Source of the DNA: Pseudaestuariivita rosea
Lineage (GTDB): Bacteria; Pseudomonadota; Alphaproteobacteria; Rhodobacterales; Rhodobacteraceae
Assembly (NCBI RefSeq): GCF_017592335.1
Contig: NZ_JACNMP010000001.1
Coordinates: 62,001 to 126,000 of the forward strand
Direction: 5' to 3'
Length of the DNA stretch: 64,000 nt
The notes below the pieces were generated by a model, which had not been told where the DNA came from, ran no database searches, and saw only the letters and a program-made list of their open reading frames with translations. Shown here piece by piece: positions 37,279-45,634 of the stretch. Position numbers and translations under genes: made by a program. Within the stretch, counting starts at the first letter, position 1. Every line of letters starts with the position of its first letter.

Positions 37279-37731
37279 TCAAAACGGTCGAACAACAACC
37301 GAAATAACAATTATTATCAGTAAAACCGTGGGAACTTCATTCATCAAACGATAATTTCGGCCGGTCAGGGTGTTCGACTTCGACAGAAAATCCTTACGGC
37401 GCAGGCCAAGCCAGTGGTGAAACCAGGTCATTCCGATAATCGCGCCTGTTTTGGTATAAGGCCAAATCGACGACCAATCCACAACGCCTGGTACCAAAGC
37501 CAGCAAAACACCAAAAACCCATGTCGCAATCATCGCAGGGTTCATGATCACCCTTAACAACTTCAACTCCATCTTTTCAAAGATCGGTTGAAGATCAGGT
37601 TTCGTCTCAGCTTCTTCAACGTGATAAACAAACAATCTTGGCATATAGAAAAGACCAGCCATCCAGGCAATCACTGAAATAATGTGAAGCGCCTTTATCC
37701 AAGGATAACCAATAGCAAGTATTTCAAACAT
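37279..37731 (-). CDS. hemJ: HemJ-type protoporphyrinogen oxidase
   Basis: The 150-residue membrane protein has four predicted helices and the family's opening IKALHIISVIAWMAGLFYMPRLFVYH with the heme-ligand histidine. LLRVIMNPAMIATWVFG and TWFHHWLGLRRKDF complete the HemJ pattern. It oxidises protoporphyrinogen IX in bacteria that lack HemG and HemY. It is the last leftward gene before oriC. hemE, often the origin-flanking heme gene in alphaproteobacteria, is not here. Confidence 0.9.
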   Translation of the reverse strand: MFEILAIGYPWIKALHIISVIAWMAGLFYMPRLFVYHVEEAETKPDLQPIFEKMELKLLRVIMNPAMIATWVFGVLLALVPGVVDWSSIWPYTKTGAIIGMTWFHHWLGLRRKDFLSKSNTLTGRNYRLMNEVPTVLLIIIVISVVVRPF

Positions 37732-37816
37732 GTTCGATCACCTTGGGTCACTGTACCTTACTTAAATAAAATAGATATAAGATAAAAGATGATGTTGTTT
37801 TAGGCTGCGAGATTAC

Positions 37817-37825
37817 TGTGGATTA
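37817..37825 (-). other. DnaA box (one mismatch)
   Basis: TGTGGATTA on the plus strand, read TAATCCACA on the minus strand; one base off the TTATCCACA consensus. It lies beside the left AT-rich stretch of the origin. Confidence 0.6.
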
Positions 37826-37910
37826 TTGATTGCTACATCGTTTTTCCAGTCTTGGGATAAGTGGGGATACAACCTAAAGTATAAGGCGCCGTTTAAATTA
37901 AACATATAAA

Positions 37911-37923
37911 AATCAAATAGTTA
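37911..37923 (+). promoter_or_regulatory. IHF-binding consensus in oriC
   Basis: AATCAAATAGTTA matches WATCAANNNNTTR at every fixed position. It lies 14 bp from the perfect DnaA box, so DNA bending by IHF could bring the boxes together, as in E. coli and Caulobacter origins. Binding is inferred. Confidence 0.6.
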
Positions 37924-37936
37924 ATGACATATAGCT

Positions 37937-37945
37937 TGTGGATAA
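37937..37945 (-). other. DnaA box (perfect consensus)
   Basis: TGTGGATAA on the plus strand is TTATCCACA on the minus strand, the exact high-affinity DnaA box. It is the only perfect one in the gap. Confidence 0.8.
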
Positions 37946-37984
37946 TATCTGGGACAAATGTCTGCGAAACATGGACTTCTTAAT

Positions 37985-37993
37985 CTATCCACA
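37985..37993 (+). other. DnaA box (one mismatch)
   Basis: CTATCCACA differs only at the first base from the consensus. It is oriented opposite to the perfect box, 39 bp away. Confidence 0.6.
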
Positions 37994-38137
37994 GAACGAA
38001 TTTATCAAAGTTCAGAGGGTATAATTTTCGTCTAAACGGTGCTGTTATTCCAAACTATACCCGGCTGGAAAAAACAGCTTTGTTTCCCACTTTTTTATTG
38101 CTTTATTTTCCAGCCCGTTTTCCCCAGAACTATCCGC

Positions 38138-38737
38138 ATGGCCAATAAAATCATTCTTGCCTCGAAATCCTCTGTTCGGCAAAAATTGCTGAAAGATTGC
38201 GGTATTCCATTTAAAACCGTTTCAGTATCGGTCGATGAAGAGACGATCAAAGCATCCTTGTTGGCCGAAAAAGCGACTAGTCGTGATATCGCAGACACAT
38301 TGGCCGAGATGAAGGCCATGCGCGGCTGCGAAAAATACCCTGACGATTTTGTAATTGGATGCGATCAGGTCCTGGATTTTCAGGGAACGATCTTTTCCAA
38401 AGCATCTGATAAATCAGAACTGGTCGAACAGATGACCCAACTGCAGGGTCAGTCCCACAAGCTGATCTCAGCCGCGGTCATTTATCATGAAAATCAGCCA
38501 ATATGGCGCCAGGCGAATACGACCACGCTTTTCATGCGGCCGCTTAGTCATCAGTTCGTTAGCGATTATGTCGACCGAAATTGGCCCGGTGTCGGCGAAA
38601 GCGTCGGCGGATATAAGATTGAGGAAGAAGGCCCCCGACTTTTTTCAAGAATACAGGGCGATCACTTTACGATACTTGGGCTGCCCCTGCTTGAGCTGAT
38701 TTCTTTTCTGGACGCACGGGGTATCATAAGATCATGA
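38138..38737 (+). CDS. maf: Maf-family nucleoside triphosphate pyrophosphatase
   Basis: The 199-residue protein opens with IILASKSSVRQKLL, the Maf signature, and continues with VSVDEETIKASL and VIGCDQVLDFQG. Maf proteins hydrolyse modified or canonical NTPs and can arrest septation. The start at 38138 is preferred over an earlier one that would place 33 hydrophobic, unrelated residues into the origin gap. It is the first rightward gene of the origin-side operon and overlaps aroE by 4 bp. Confidence 0.92.
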   Translation: MANKIILASKSSVRQKLLKDCGIPFKTVSVSVDEETIKASLLAEKATSRDIADTLAEMKAMRGCEKYPDDFVIGCDQVLDFQGTIFSKASDKSELVEQMTQLQGQSHKLISAAVIYHENQPIWRQANTTTLFMRPLSHQFVSDYVDRNWPGVGESVGGYKIEEEGPRLFSRIQGDHFTILGLPLLELISFLDARGIIRS

Positions 38738-39567
38738 TTGATCAGAACATCCCCTTGGCTGGCGTGGTTGGTTGCCCCATTGCACATAGCAAATCACCTA
38801 TCCTGCATAATCACTGGCTGAAGATAAACAGAATAGCCGGGCATTATATTCCTTTGGAAGTTCACTCAGACGACTTGGCTGATGTGATCAAGATATTGCC
38901 TAGGATGGGCTTTCGCGGTGTGAACGTCACAATCCCGCATAAGGAAAAAGTTCTGGAATATTGTCAGATCATCACTGACAGTGCCCAGAAGATCGGTGCT
39001 GCCAACACACTGAAGTTTCTTGCAGATGGTCAGATCGAAGCTGATAATACGGATGCCTATGGATTTATCGAAAACATCCACCAATCTGTACCCGATTGGT
39101 CGGCCAAAGGACAAACGGCGCTGGTTTTGGGTGCAGGGGGTGCAGCCAGGGCAGTTGTCTTTGCATTACTCGAAAACGGTGCCGAAAAAGTTTTTGTTGT
39201 GAACAGAACCCGGATTCGGGCTGAACATTTGAAAGAGGATCTGGGTGCAGGGATTGAGGTGATCGACTGGGATCAAATTTCAGCCTTTGTCCCAGTTTCT
39301 GATCTTGTGGTGAACACAACGTCGTTAGGTATGAAAGGTCAGATGGATCTTGATATTGATCTTGTGGGTCTAAGGCCTTGGGCGCTGGTCACTGATATCG
39401 TCTACAATCCTTTAAAAACAAGTCTTTTGAGACAAGCGGAAGCCAAGGGGAATACCGTTATCGACGGTCTTGGGATGTTGCTGCATCAGGCTGTTCCTGG
39501 ATTTGAAAAATGGTTTGGACACAGACCAGCCGTCGACCAGATGCTGCGTGAGGTTGTTTTGAAATGA
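38734..39567 (+). CDS. aroE: Shikimate dehydrogenase
   Basis: The 277-residue enzyme reduces 3-dehydroshikimate with NADPH in aromatic amino acid synthesis. It shows GCPIAHSKSPILHNHWL at the substrate site, the catalytic Lys in VTIPHKEKV, and the NADP loop LVLGAGGAARAVVFAL followed by NRTRIRAEHL. It overlaps maf and coaE by ATGA junctions, so the three are translationally coupled. Confidence 0.96.
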   Translation: MIDQNIPLAGVVGCPIAHSKSPILHNHWLKINRIAGHYIPLEVHSDDLADVIKILPRMGFRGVNVTIPHKEKVLEYCQIITDSAQKIGAANTLKFLADGQIEADNTDAYGFIENIHQSVPDWSAKGQTALVLGAGGAARAVVFALLENGAEKVFVVNRTRIRAEHLKEDLGAGIEVIDWDQISAFVPVSDLVVNTTSLGMKGQMDLDIDLVGLRPWALVTDIVYNPLKTSLLRQAEAKGNTVIDGLGMLLHQAVPGFEKWFGHRPAVDQMLREVVLK

Positions 39568-40157
39568 CCCATTTGATCGGCCTGACCGGCTCTATCGGCA
39601 TGGGCAAATCGACGACCGCGGCGATGTTTCAGGAATTGGGCGTACCGGTTTGGGATGCTGATGCAGCGGTTCATAGACTTTATGATACGGGTGGCGCTGC
39701 CGTCGGCCCTTTGTCACAGATTTTTCCCGAAGCGCATCTGGATGGCAAAATCGACCGAAGTATCTTGAAAAAAATCATTCAGAACAAACCAGAGGCCTTG
39801 CAAACGATTGAACAGATCGTTCATCCGTTGGTGGCGGATGATCGCGCAGCCTTCGTAGAAAAGATACCTGCAGATATCGTACTATTCGACATTCCGCTTT
39901 TGTTCGAAACTGGTGCTAACGAAACGATGGATACTGTCATCTGTGTCACCGTACCGCCCGATATCCAGAAAGAACGGCTTTTAGCCCGCGGCGCGATGAC
40001 AGAAGATCAACTTGATATGATCCTTAAAAATCAGATGCCGAACGAAAAAAAATGCGCCATTTCGGATTATGTGATTGAGACATTAAACTTTGATGACACA
40101 CGACAACAGGTCAAGGCGATCGTCGAAGAAATAAAGGGGCTGGTCGATCATGCGTGA
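39564..40157 (+). CDS. coaE: Dephospho-CoA kinase
   Basis: The 197-residue protein carries the P-loop GLTGSIGMGKSTTAAMF at the N terminus and the substrate segment VWDADAAVHRLY. FDIPLLFETGANETMD matches the family's lid region. It phosphorylates dephospho-CoA in the last step of CoA synthesis. It overlaps dnaQ by 8 bp. Confidence 0.95.
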   Translation: MTHLIGLTGSIGMGKSTTAAMFQELGVPVWDADAAVHRLYDTGGAAVGPLSQIFPEAHLDGKIDRSILKKIIQNKPEALQTIEQIVHPLVADDRAAFVEKIPADIVLFDIPLLFETGANETMDTVICVTVPPDIQKERLLARGAMTEDQLDMILKNQMPNEKKCAISDYVIETLNFDDTRQQVKAIVEEIKGLVDHA

Positions 40158-40839
40158 AATCGTGCTGGACACAGAAACAACGGGTTTCGAACCCGATCAA
40201 GGCGACCGTATTGTCGAAATTGGTGCGGTTGAACTGTTCAATCACATGCCAACGACCCGCACCTATCATCAATACATAAACCCCGAACGCAGCATGCCGC
40301 AAAGCGCTTTTGAAGTGCATGGGCTGGGTGATGAATTTCTGAAAGATAAACCGGTTTTCGCAGATATCGTGGATGATTTTCTTGAATTTATCGGTGACGC
40401 AAAGTTGGTTATTCACAACGCCAGCTTCGATATGAAATTCATCAATGCGGAATTGGGTTGGGTGAAAAAACCGCCTTTACCTATGAACCAGGCAATTGAT
40501 ACCCTTGCGATTGCGCGTGGGAAATTTCCCGGTTCACCCGCATCACTAGATGCTTTGTGTCGCCGGTTCAATATTGATAATTCGGCACGTACCTTGCATG
40601 GCGCTTTGCTTGACTCTGAAATTCTGGCCGAGGTTTATCTTGAGCTGATCGGTGGCCGGCAACCCGATTTCGCGTTGTCTGTCGCAACGGCAAATAAGGG
40701 TCAAAACCACCAAGGCGATTGGAAACCTGCGCCGCGCGCCATGCCTTTGAAGTCCAGACTTAATGATCAAGAAAAATCAGCACATACCGAGTTTGTGAAG
40801 AAACTCGGTGATGGCGCATTATGGAAGAAATACAGTTAA
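40150..40839 (+). CDS. dnaQ: DNA polymerase III epsilon subunit (3'-5' proofreading exonuclease)
   Basis: The 229-residue protein has the DEDDh exonuclease motifs: LDTETTGFEP (Exo I), VIHNASFDMKFINAEL (Exo II) and HGALLDSEILAEVYLEL (Exo IIIe with the His). It proofreads for the replicative polymerase. The C-terminal tail after residue 180 is the polymerase-binding part. It is the last gene of the maf-aroE-coaE-dnaQ run and its stop interlocks with that of secB. Confidence 0.94.
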   Translation: MREIVLDTETTGFEPDQGDRIVEIGAVELFNHMPTTRTYHQYINPERSMPQSAFEVHGLGDEFLKDKPVFADIVDDFLEFIGDAKLVIHNASFDMKFINAELGWVKKPPLPMNQAIDTLAIARGKFPGSPASLDALCRRFNIDNSARTLHGALLDSEILAEVYLELIGGRQPDFALSVATANKGQNHQGDWKPAPRAMPLKSRLNDQEKSAHTEFVKKLGDGALWKKYS

Positions 40840-41330
40840 TTCGGATTTTCGACCGGTTGTTCAGCACGTCGGGCTAATTCAGCACGATAAAGCTGAAGGA
40901 AATCGATATTTTCGAGGTTCAATGGCGGGAAGCCACCATCGCGCGTCACATCACTGACGATCCGTCTTAGAAACGGGAACAACATCCGCGGACATTCGAT
41001 CAGAAGGAACGGATGCAGCTGATCTTCGGGCACATTTTCGATATTGAAAACACCCGCATACTCAAGCTCAAGCAAAAACAGAGTGTCCTGCGTTTCTTTC
41101 GACTTTGACGAGATGTTCAGCTTTGTCACGACTTCATACTGGTTTTCGACATTGCGCTTTTTTGCGTCAAGCTTCACCTGCACCTGCACGTCCGGCTGAA
41201 CGTCCCCGCTGACACCTTTCTGCGAAAGAATGTTTTCAAAGGAAAGATCGCGCACATATTGTGCCAAAACCTGCATTTTCAATTGCTTTTGGGGCTGCTC
41301 GGCAGCGGCGCCATTGCCGTTTTCGGACAT
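40836..41330 (-). CDS. secB: Protein-export chaperone SecB
   Basis: The 164-residue protein shows YVRDLSFENILSQKG, VKLDAKKRNVENQYEVVTKLN, the acidic LFLLELEYAGVFNIENVPEDQLHPFLLIECPRMLFPFLRRIVSDVTRDGGFPPLNL core (cited by its ends: LFLLELEYAG and GGFPPLNLENIDF). It holds preproteins unfolded for SecA. I start at the ATG of MSENGNG, seven bases after GGAG. TTG and ATG lie directly upstream. Confidence 0.95.
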   Translation of the reverse strand: MSENGNGAAAEQPQKQLKMQVLAQYVRDLSFENILSQKGVSGDVQPDVQVQVKLDAKKRNVENQYEVVTKLNISSKSKETQDTLFLLELEYAGVFNIENVPEDQLHPFLLIECPRMLFPFLRRIVSDVTRDGGFPPLNLENIDFLQLYRAELARRAEQPVENPN

Positions 41331-41385
41331 CATCAAACTCCAAAGATTGCGTTGCGGCAGTCTCTAACAGCTTGGCTGCGCAGTC

Positions 41386-41865
41386 TCAATGCCTTGTCCA
41401 ATCCGATGGTAGATGTGTCGGCTTTTTATCGGGGTCAACTTCATTAAACTCGCCCTCGATGGTATCATTGCGCTGATCGGTACGCGGTCCGTCAAAATCA
41501 CCGGCCCGTTGAAATCTGATCGAAACACGCTGTCTGACATAGTTAAAAACGGCCGTCCGAACTGACGGGACAAACAACGCAAACCCCACCGCGTCCGTAA
41601 AGAATCCCGGCGTCAAAAGCAGAGCACCCGAAAACAGGATCATCGCGCCATCTGCCAGCGGTCGACTTGGGTCTTTCATTTCAGAAAATGATCTCTGTAT
41701 CCGCCCGATGACGGCCAATCCCTGGGATTTGACTAGCCAGCTGCCCAACAAAGCGGTCAGAACGACGATAATCAGTGTTGGCCACAGGCCAATCAAACCG
41801 CCGATCTGTATAAAAAGTGCGATTTCGATGAGTGGAATGAAAATAAATAGCAATAATAGGCGCAT
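41386..41865 (-). CDS. fxsA: FxsA-family membrane protein
   Basis: The 159-residue protein has helices at about 3-22, 27-45 and 75-100, with the FxsA signature IEIALFIQIGGLIGLWPTL and GALLLTPGFFTDAVGFAL. The C-terminal 50 residues are polar and charged. FxsA in E. coli lessens exclusion of phage T7 by the F plasmid; a native role is not established. It is divergent from timA by 102 bp and follows secB, an order common in Rhodobacterales. Confidence 0.88.
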   Translation of the reverse strand: MRLLLLFIFIPLIEIALFIQIGGLIGLWPTLIIVVLTALLGSWLVKSQGLAVIGRIQRSFSEMKDPSRPLADGAMILFSGALLLTPGFFTDAVGFALFVPSVRTAVFNYVRQRVSIRFQRAGDFDGPRTDQRNDTIEGEFNEVDPDKKPTHLPSDWTRH

Positions 41866-41967
41866 TCGTTAGATCCTTGGGTATGCAGCGGTGGACTTGA
41901 CTGATCCGGTGACTTACATATGTCCCCTGCAACCATGTTACCATGCTTCACCCAAAAAGAGGCTTAA

Positions 41968-42630
41968 ATGAACAGCTCAGTTATCCAGCTCTTAGTATTG
42001 GCAGGAATCGCAATCTTTCTGATTTTGCGACTAAAAGCTGTTTTGGGCAGTCGAGAAGGCTTTGAAAAGCCGTCTGTTCCTGTTCAGCGCGATACAGCGG
42101 CCCGCAATAAGCCAGATTTTGAAGTGATCGAAGGTGGCCCGGATCACGATATCATTGATCACGTGCCGGAAGGATCGCCACAAGCGGAAGCATTGGCAAA
42201 AATGAAAACAGTCGACTCTGATTTCACAGTCGGCGGCTTTTTGTCGGGTGCGCGCGGTGCATATGAAATGATATTGATGGCGTTCGAAAAAGGTGACCTG
42301 GCGTCGATCAAACCTTTCCTGTCAGATGATGTCTATGAAACATTCGCCGAAGTTGTCGAGGCCCGTGAAAAACAGGGTATCACGATTGACGCGAATTTTG
42401 TTGGCATCCGTGAGATATCGGTGATGGACGCCACTTTTGACAACACGACCACCGAAGCTGAGATGATGGTTCGCTTTGTGGGCGAATTGACATCGATTGT
42501 TCGTGATCGCGGTGGTGATGTCATTGAAGGCAGTGAAACAGAGATCAAACGCCAAAAAGACATCTGGACCTTCACACGTGTCATGAATTCTGGTGATCCG
42601 AACTGGTTGTTGACAGCAACAGGTGAATAA
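41968..42630 (+). CDS. Tim44/TimA-family membrane-associated protein
   Basis: The 220-residue protein has a single N-terminal helix (about 5-23) and a C-terminal Tim44-like domain with FLSGARGAYEMILMAFEKGDL and FLSDDVYETFAEVVEAREKQG. The family is named for mitochondrial Tim44; alphaproteobacterial members are inner-membrane proteins that may help envelope protein sorting. It is followed after 12 bp by an Smr-domain gene. In many relatives a murein transglycosylase gene (mltA) lies between the two. Confidence 0.88.
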   Translation: MNSSVIQLLVLAGIAIFLILRLKAVLGSREGFEKPSVPVQRDTAARNKPDFEVIEGGPDHDIIDHVPEGSPQAEALAKMKTVDSDFTVGGFLSGARGAYEMILMAFEKGDLASIKPFLSDDVYETFAEVVEAREKQGITIDANFVGIREISVMDATFDNTTTEAEMMVRFVGELTSIVRDRGGDVIEGSETEIKRQKDIWTFTRVMNSGDPNWLLTATGE

Positions 42631-42642
42631 TACCCTACGGTC

Positions 42643-43191
42643 GTGGTCCGTAAGTCGAAAAAGGCGGTCACGAAAGATGACCTTTCGCTCTGGAATAAGG
42701 TGATCGAAGACATCAAACCAATGTCTGGTCAGATGGCTACAGTTCGCAAACCTGTTTCAAAAGAAGCCAGCCTGAAAAACACCACTGCGAAACCTGTACC
42801 GGTTACGGAAAACAACAGTATCTCGTTCCCGGTTCAGGATACACCGAAGATGGACGCCAAATCGTTCAAACGCATGAAGCGCGGTGTCATCAAACCAGAT
42901 GCCCGCATTGATCTTCACGGCATGACGTTGGCGCGTGCGCATGGGGCACTGACCAGTTTTGTGACGACGGCTTTTTCCCAAGACAAACGTCTTTTATTGG
43001 TGATTACGGGAAAGGGGCTTTCGAAAGATCAGGATGATTTTCTGGCGCGGCCGCGCGGATTGTTAAAACAACAGGTGCCACAGTGGTTGGCCCTGCCGCC
43101 CTTTTCCAACATGGTGCTGCAAGTCAGTGAAGCGCACCAGCGCCACGGCGGATCCGGTGCTTACTACGTTTATCTGAAACGTCGCAGATAA
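42643..43191 (+). CDS. Smr-domain protein
   Basis: The 182-residue protein starts at a GTG. The first 85 residues are basic and low in structure. The Smr domain follows with RIDLHGMTLARAHGALTSF and LLVITGKGLSKDQ, ending in the HGGSGAYYVYLKRR segment. Smr domains, shared with MutS2, can cut nucleic acids. Its partner is unknown. It follows timA closely and ends 1 bp from a convergent gene. Confidence 0.9.
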   Translation: MVRKSKKAVTKDDLSLWNKVIEDIKPMSGQMATVRKPVSKEASLKNTTAKPVPVTENNSISFPVQDTPKMDAKSFKRMKRGVIKPDARIDLHGMTLARAHGALTSFVTTAFSQDKRLLLVITGKGLSKDQDDFLARPRGLLKQQVPQWLALPPFSNMVLQVSEAHQRHGGSGAYYVYLKRRR

Positions 43192-43192
43192 G

Positions 43193-44293
43193 TCAGCGAC
43201 CTATCGATTGCGTGGGGGACAGGATCACTTCTGTCGCATTTTGCACGGTTAGAATCGTGCCGGGCAGCAATCCGGACCGGACTGAGTCATCACGGCTGAA
43301 CGCATCGTCGATTTGCGTCACCTGTGACAGAACCGCAAGCACAGTCGGTGAGTTGCCAACGACAAAATGGTTCAACCCATCGCCATCTGAAAACGCTGAA
43401 ACATCAATCAGCGTCACATCAACATCGGCAATTTTTTCAATATCATCCAGATTCCCCAGACGCGAAGTCTGCCCGGTCAAACGCGCGGATAATCTCAGAG
43501 CACGATCGCGGGCTGAAACGAAGATGACAAATGTTTCTGGCAAAGTCCCGATACGACGGACTTGCGACAGGAAGACGTCGACATCGATATCTGGTGAAAT
43601 CAGCACAACACCCGATATCATTTCATGCGGTCGTTCCTTTTCGGCAATTGCAATCTGCCGCAACGCCTCCATTGTCAGCAATGATCCCATCGAATGTGCG
43701 ATGATAAAAACCTCATCCGCGCCTGCGCGTTTGACCTCATAAATCATCTCTTCCAAAGCATCGCGCGCAGCCAGTACACTGTCGCTGTCATAGGCATAGC
43801 CCAAAGGGGACGCCGCGCTGGCCCAGCTGAAGCTGAGCGCAACACCGGGAATCCCTAGGTCATTTTTCAGCTGTGCGATCCGAAATATACCGTCTGCGAA
43901 AGTATTGTTGAAGCCATGGATATATATGGTGGCTTCCCTTTTTCCACGTGGCATCAATCTTAGTTCTGCGGACAATGCCTGTCGAAAGGTTGATCTATCT
44001 TGATATTGGTCGACACCAGACAAAACAAACTGTGTGTTGGTATCCGGCGTGCCCGTCGGATAGCTGATTTGGCCGGCGGGGCGTTCCGGTGGCACGACAA
44101 CGGTATATTTTCCATATCGTGGTTCGTCTGACCTGTCGGTGTTGAAAAAGATATCGGGGTCTGGCTGACGTGTTGACATGACAAAAATCGGGCTTGCTTG
44201 ACCTGTATCGGCAGCATTGGCAACAATAACAGCTGTAGATCTTGGCGCGCATCCACCCAGAACGATAATCACAGCAATCAGAAGAAATCTCAT
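43193..44293 (-). CDS. Alpha/beta hydrolase lipoprotein (DUF900 family)
   Basis: The 366-residue protein has a lipoprotein signal (LLIAVIIVLGGC, lipidation at Cys15). The hydrolase domain holds the oxyanion segment IYIHGFNNTFADG and the nucleophile elbow VFIIAHSMGSLLTMEAL, with late VVLISPDIDVDVF and a His in GLNHFVVGN that could complete the triad. It is probably a periplasm-facing esterase; the substrate is unknown. It lies downstream of hslU by 36 bp on the same strand. Confidence 0.87.
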   Translation of the reverse strand: MRFLLIAVIIVLGGCAPRSTAVIVANAADTGQASPIFVMSTRQPDPDIFFNTDRSDEPRYGKYTVVVPPERPAGQISYPTGTPDTNTQFVLSGVDQYQDRSTFRQALSAELRLMPRGKREATIYIHGFNNTFADGIFRIAQLKNDLGIPGVALSFSWASAASPLGYAYDSDSVLAARDALEEMIYEVKRAGADEVFIIAHSMGSLLTMEALRQIAIAEKERPHEMISGVVLISPDIDVDVFLSQVRRIGTLPETFVIFVSARDRALRLSARLTGQTSRLGNLDDIEKIADVDVTLIDVSAFSDGDGLNHFVVGNSPTVLAVLSQVTQIDDAFSRDDSVRSGLLPGTILTVQNATEVILSPTQSIGR

Positions 44294-44329
44294 ACTGCCT
44301 GTCCTGTCGTGCCTTAAATTCGGTATGAC

Positions 44330-45634
44330 CTATAAAACATACCGGCTCAGATCTGTCGATCTGCTTAACTCGCCCAGATGTTTTTCAACAAAGGCTTCGT
44401 CAACACGAATGCTTTCGCCTGATCTGTCCGGTGCGGAAAACGACAATTCTTCAAAAACACGTTCCATCACGGTGTAAAGGCGTCGCGCCCCGATGTTTTC
44501 AATCGACGTATTCACTTCGGCGGCGATCATCGCCAAAGCTTTGATGCCATCATCGGTAAACTCGACAGTTACATCTTCCGTCTTCATCAAAGCGGAATAC
44601 TGCCGTGTCAGGGCATTGTCGGTTTCAGACAGGATTTTGACAAAGTCGTCTTGTGTCAAAGCGCGCAATTCAACACGGATCGGTAAACGACCTTGCAGTT
44701 CCGGCAGCAGATCCGAGGGTTTGGCGATGTGAAACGCCCCGGATGCGATAAACAGGATGTGGTCGGTTTTGACCGGCCCGTATTTGGTCGATACCGTCGT
44801 TCCTTCGATCAGCGGCAACAAATCCCGTTGTACGCCTTCACGGCTGACATCACCGCCACGCGCATCGGATCGCGCACAAACCTTGTCAATTTCATCCAGA
44901 AAGACAATGCCGTTTTCCTGAACCGCTTCAAGCGCGGTTTTATTCACGGTTTCATCGTCAAGCAGTTTGTCGGCCTCTTCCCCGATAAGTGTATCGTAGC
45001 TTTCCGAAACAGTCATTTTTCGTTTAACGGTTCGACCCCCAAAGGCTTTGCCAAAGATATCGCCCAAGTTCATCATACCCATGTTCGCACCGGGTTGTCC
45101 GGGAATTTCAAACATTGGCATCTGTGGGGTCTCGGCGATGTCCAGTTCGATGATGGTATCGTCCAATTCACCCCGCTTCAGTTTCCCGCGAAACATTTCG
45201 CGCGTGGCGTCGCGCGCATCTGCGCCAGCAATGGCTTCGATCACACGATCTTCCGCCGCTAGATAGGCTTTTGCTTTGACATCTTCGCGCATCAGTTCCC
45301 GTGTTTGCGCAATCGCTGCGTCAACCAGATCCCTGACGATCTGCTCCACGTCACGACCGACATACCCCACTTCGGTGAATTTCGTGGCTTCGACCTTGAT
45401 AAAAGGGGCCCGCGCAAGTTTTGCCAGACGACGGCTGATTTCAGTCTTGCCGACACCGGTGGGGCCAATCATCAGGATATTTTTAGGATAGACTTCATCA
45501 CGCAGATCACTGCTAAGCTGTTTACGCCGCCAGCGATTGCGCAAGGCCACAGCAACAGCGCGTTTGGCATCTTTCTGACCGATGATAAAACGGTCGAGTT
45601 CCGAAACAATTTCACGTGGGGTTAAGTCGGTCAT
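44330..45634 (-). CDS. hslU: HslU (ClpY) unfoldase ATPase
   Basis: The 434-residue AAA+ ATPase feeds substrates to the HslV protease. Walker A is [15 protein letters not shown], the pore motif is in the GYVGRD loop, Walker B is [10 protein letters not shown], and the I-domain spans about residues 110-240. The C terminus ends SRYVL, needed to dock on HslV. It overlaps the DUF2157 gene upstream by 4 bp rather than hslV, which is two genes away. Confidence 0.96.
   Translation of the reverse strand: MTDLTPREIVSELDRFIIGQKDAKRAVAVALRNRWRRKQLSSDLRDEVYPKNILMIGPTGVGKTEISRRLAKLARAPFIKVEATKFTEVGYVGRDVEQIVRDLVDAAIAQTRELMREDVKAKAYLAAEDRVIEAIAGADARDATREMFRGKLKRGELDDTIIELDIAETPQMPMFEIPGQPGANMGMMNLGDIFGKAFGGRTVKRKMTVSESYDTLIGEEADKLLDDETVNKTALEAVQENGIVFLDEIDKVCARSDARGGDVSREGVQRDLLPLIEGTTVSTKYGPVKTDHILFIASGAFHIAKPSDLLPELQGRLPIRVELRALTQDDFVKILSETDNALTRQYSALMKTEDVTVEFTDDGIKALAMIAAEVNTSIENIGARRLYTVMERVFEELSFSAPDRSGESIRVDEAFVEKHLGELSRSTDLSRYVL

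Larger units (their letters stand above)
37732..38137. other. oriC: Putative chromosomal replication origin (oriC)
   Basis: This 406-bp non-coding gap is the only one over 300 bp in the window. It is AT-rich, especially 37757-37803 and 37891-37932, candidates for the unwinding element. It holds at least three DnaA boxes of exact or one-mismatch match and a perfect IHF consensus. Genes run away from it on both sides: hemJ-rho-mnmE-mnmG-rsmG-parA-parB leftward, maf-aroE-coaE-dnaQ rightward. That bidirectional layout and the parS sites match known alphaproteobacterial origins. The exact start site is not determined. Confidence 0.85.
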
